This document shows, piece after piece, positions 41,264 through 41,476 of a stretch of DNA of 41,476 nt. Location: NCBI RefSeq assembly GCF_000423265.1, contig NZ_AUHQ01000021.1, positions 1 through 41,476 of the forward strand. The letters run 5' to 3'. A program made the position numbers and the translations under genes. Every line of letters begins with the position of its first letter. The stretch's first letter is position 1. This DNA comes from Ligilactobacillus saerimneri DSM 16049. GTDB lineage: Bacteria > Bacillota > Bacilli > Lactobacillales > Lactobacillaceae. The notes below the pieces were generated by a model. That model saw only the letters and a program-made list of their open reading frames with translations. It did no database searches and was not told where the DNA came from.

Positions 41264-41476
41264 CACCACTATCTTATCATTTTCAGACCGCATTGTCATC
41301 GAAACGCTTCGTCATGAAAAGCGATCTCTTCGATATATCGCTGATTACCTGGGCTTTAGTAAGACTACTATCTTTAATGAAATTCACCGGTTAAAGGGTG
41401 AATACCATGCGACTAGTGCGCAAGCCGACCACGAAACTAAACTTAGTTATCGTGGTCGTAAATGCTCATTAACGGC
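41259..41476 (+). CDS. IS30-family transposase, N-terminal part
   Basis: 72 codons are visible before the window ends. The helix-turn-helix segment DRIVIETLRHEKRSLRYIADYLGFSKTTIFNEI, followed by a Tyr...Ala-Gln pattern (EYHATSAQADHE), is the IS30 N-terminal DNA-binding domain. The DDE catalytic part lies beyond the edge. GAAGGACC precedes ATG 41259. It uses the same strand as no neighbour and is the only mobile-element gene in the window. Confidence 0.88.
   Translation, partial: MGTTILSFSDRIVIETLRHEKRSLRYIADYLGFSKTTIFNEIHRLKGEYHATSAQADHETKLSYRGRKCSLT

Larger units (their letters stand above)
41158..41476 (+). mobile_element. IS30-family insertion sequence, left part
   Basis: The left end is placed near 41158, where GCAGATTGTAAAATTTAAG begins, just upstream of the transposase leader. 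The element runs off the window, so the terminal repeat and target duplication cannot be confirmed. Confidence 0.6.

Overview
The window is chromosomal DNA of a low-to-mid GC Gram-positive lactic acid bacterium (Lactobacillaceae). The evidence is the gene content (walRKHI-walJ-htrA-rlmH, clpL, asnA-asnS under an asparagine T-box, an Lsa-type ABC-F, an IS30 transposase), strong Shine-Dalgarno sites and heavy CGG arginine use. From memory, the V1 loop of the partial 16S gene resembles Limosilactobacillus (reuteri group); no search was run.

Left part (1-12.3 kb): the 5' end of a 16S rRNA gene with tandem rrn promoters on the minus strand; an AarF/UbiB-like kinase; a CtsR-controlled Hsp20; a long unidentified structured RNA (about 3221-3590); a drug/metabolite exporter behind a possible bacteriocin-immunity protein; a small HTH gene with paired palindromic operators followed by clpL; then T-box, asnA, asnS and an amino-acid permease.

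Middle (12.1-28.3 kb): two tiny membrane proteins; a MarR regulator with a heterodimeric ABC exporter behind a clean two-site operator; vitamin B6 salvage (ECF S component plus pyridoxal kinase); efp preceded by a 19-codon reading frame containing Pro-Pro-Pro; a second EamA exporter; rarA, formate-tetrahydrofolate chemistry (5-FCL), an RluA-type pseudouridine synthase, a frameshifted GreA-like gene, yaaA; a CopY-box-controlled cupA-copA copper operon; and an unknown membrane protein.

Right part (28.3-41.5 kb): rlmH, a DnaA-box-rich gap, htrA, walJ, walI, walH, walK, walR (the essential cell-wall two-component locus, usually near oriC); a second small structured RNA; an MFS transporter; a 39-residue membrane peptide with a hotdog thioesterase; an Lsa-type ABC-F gene behind a long attenuator leader; a 42-residue protein with a LexA-like box; and an IS30-family element cut by the window end.

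The most interesting candidate is the efp leader. A short frame encoding APPPM lies just upstream of the gene whose product relieves polyproline stalling. Its GCTCC is complementary to the GGAGC of the efp ribosome-binding site, which suggests a feedback switch. Other leads are the two unidentified structured RNAs sharing a cre-like promoter element, the ABC-F attenuator, the operator pair before the clpL operon, the gre frameshift and the hairpin-bridged start of the MFS gene.
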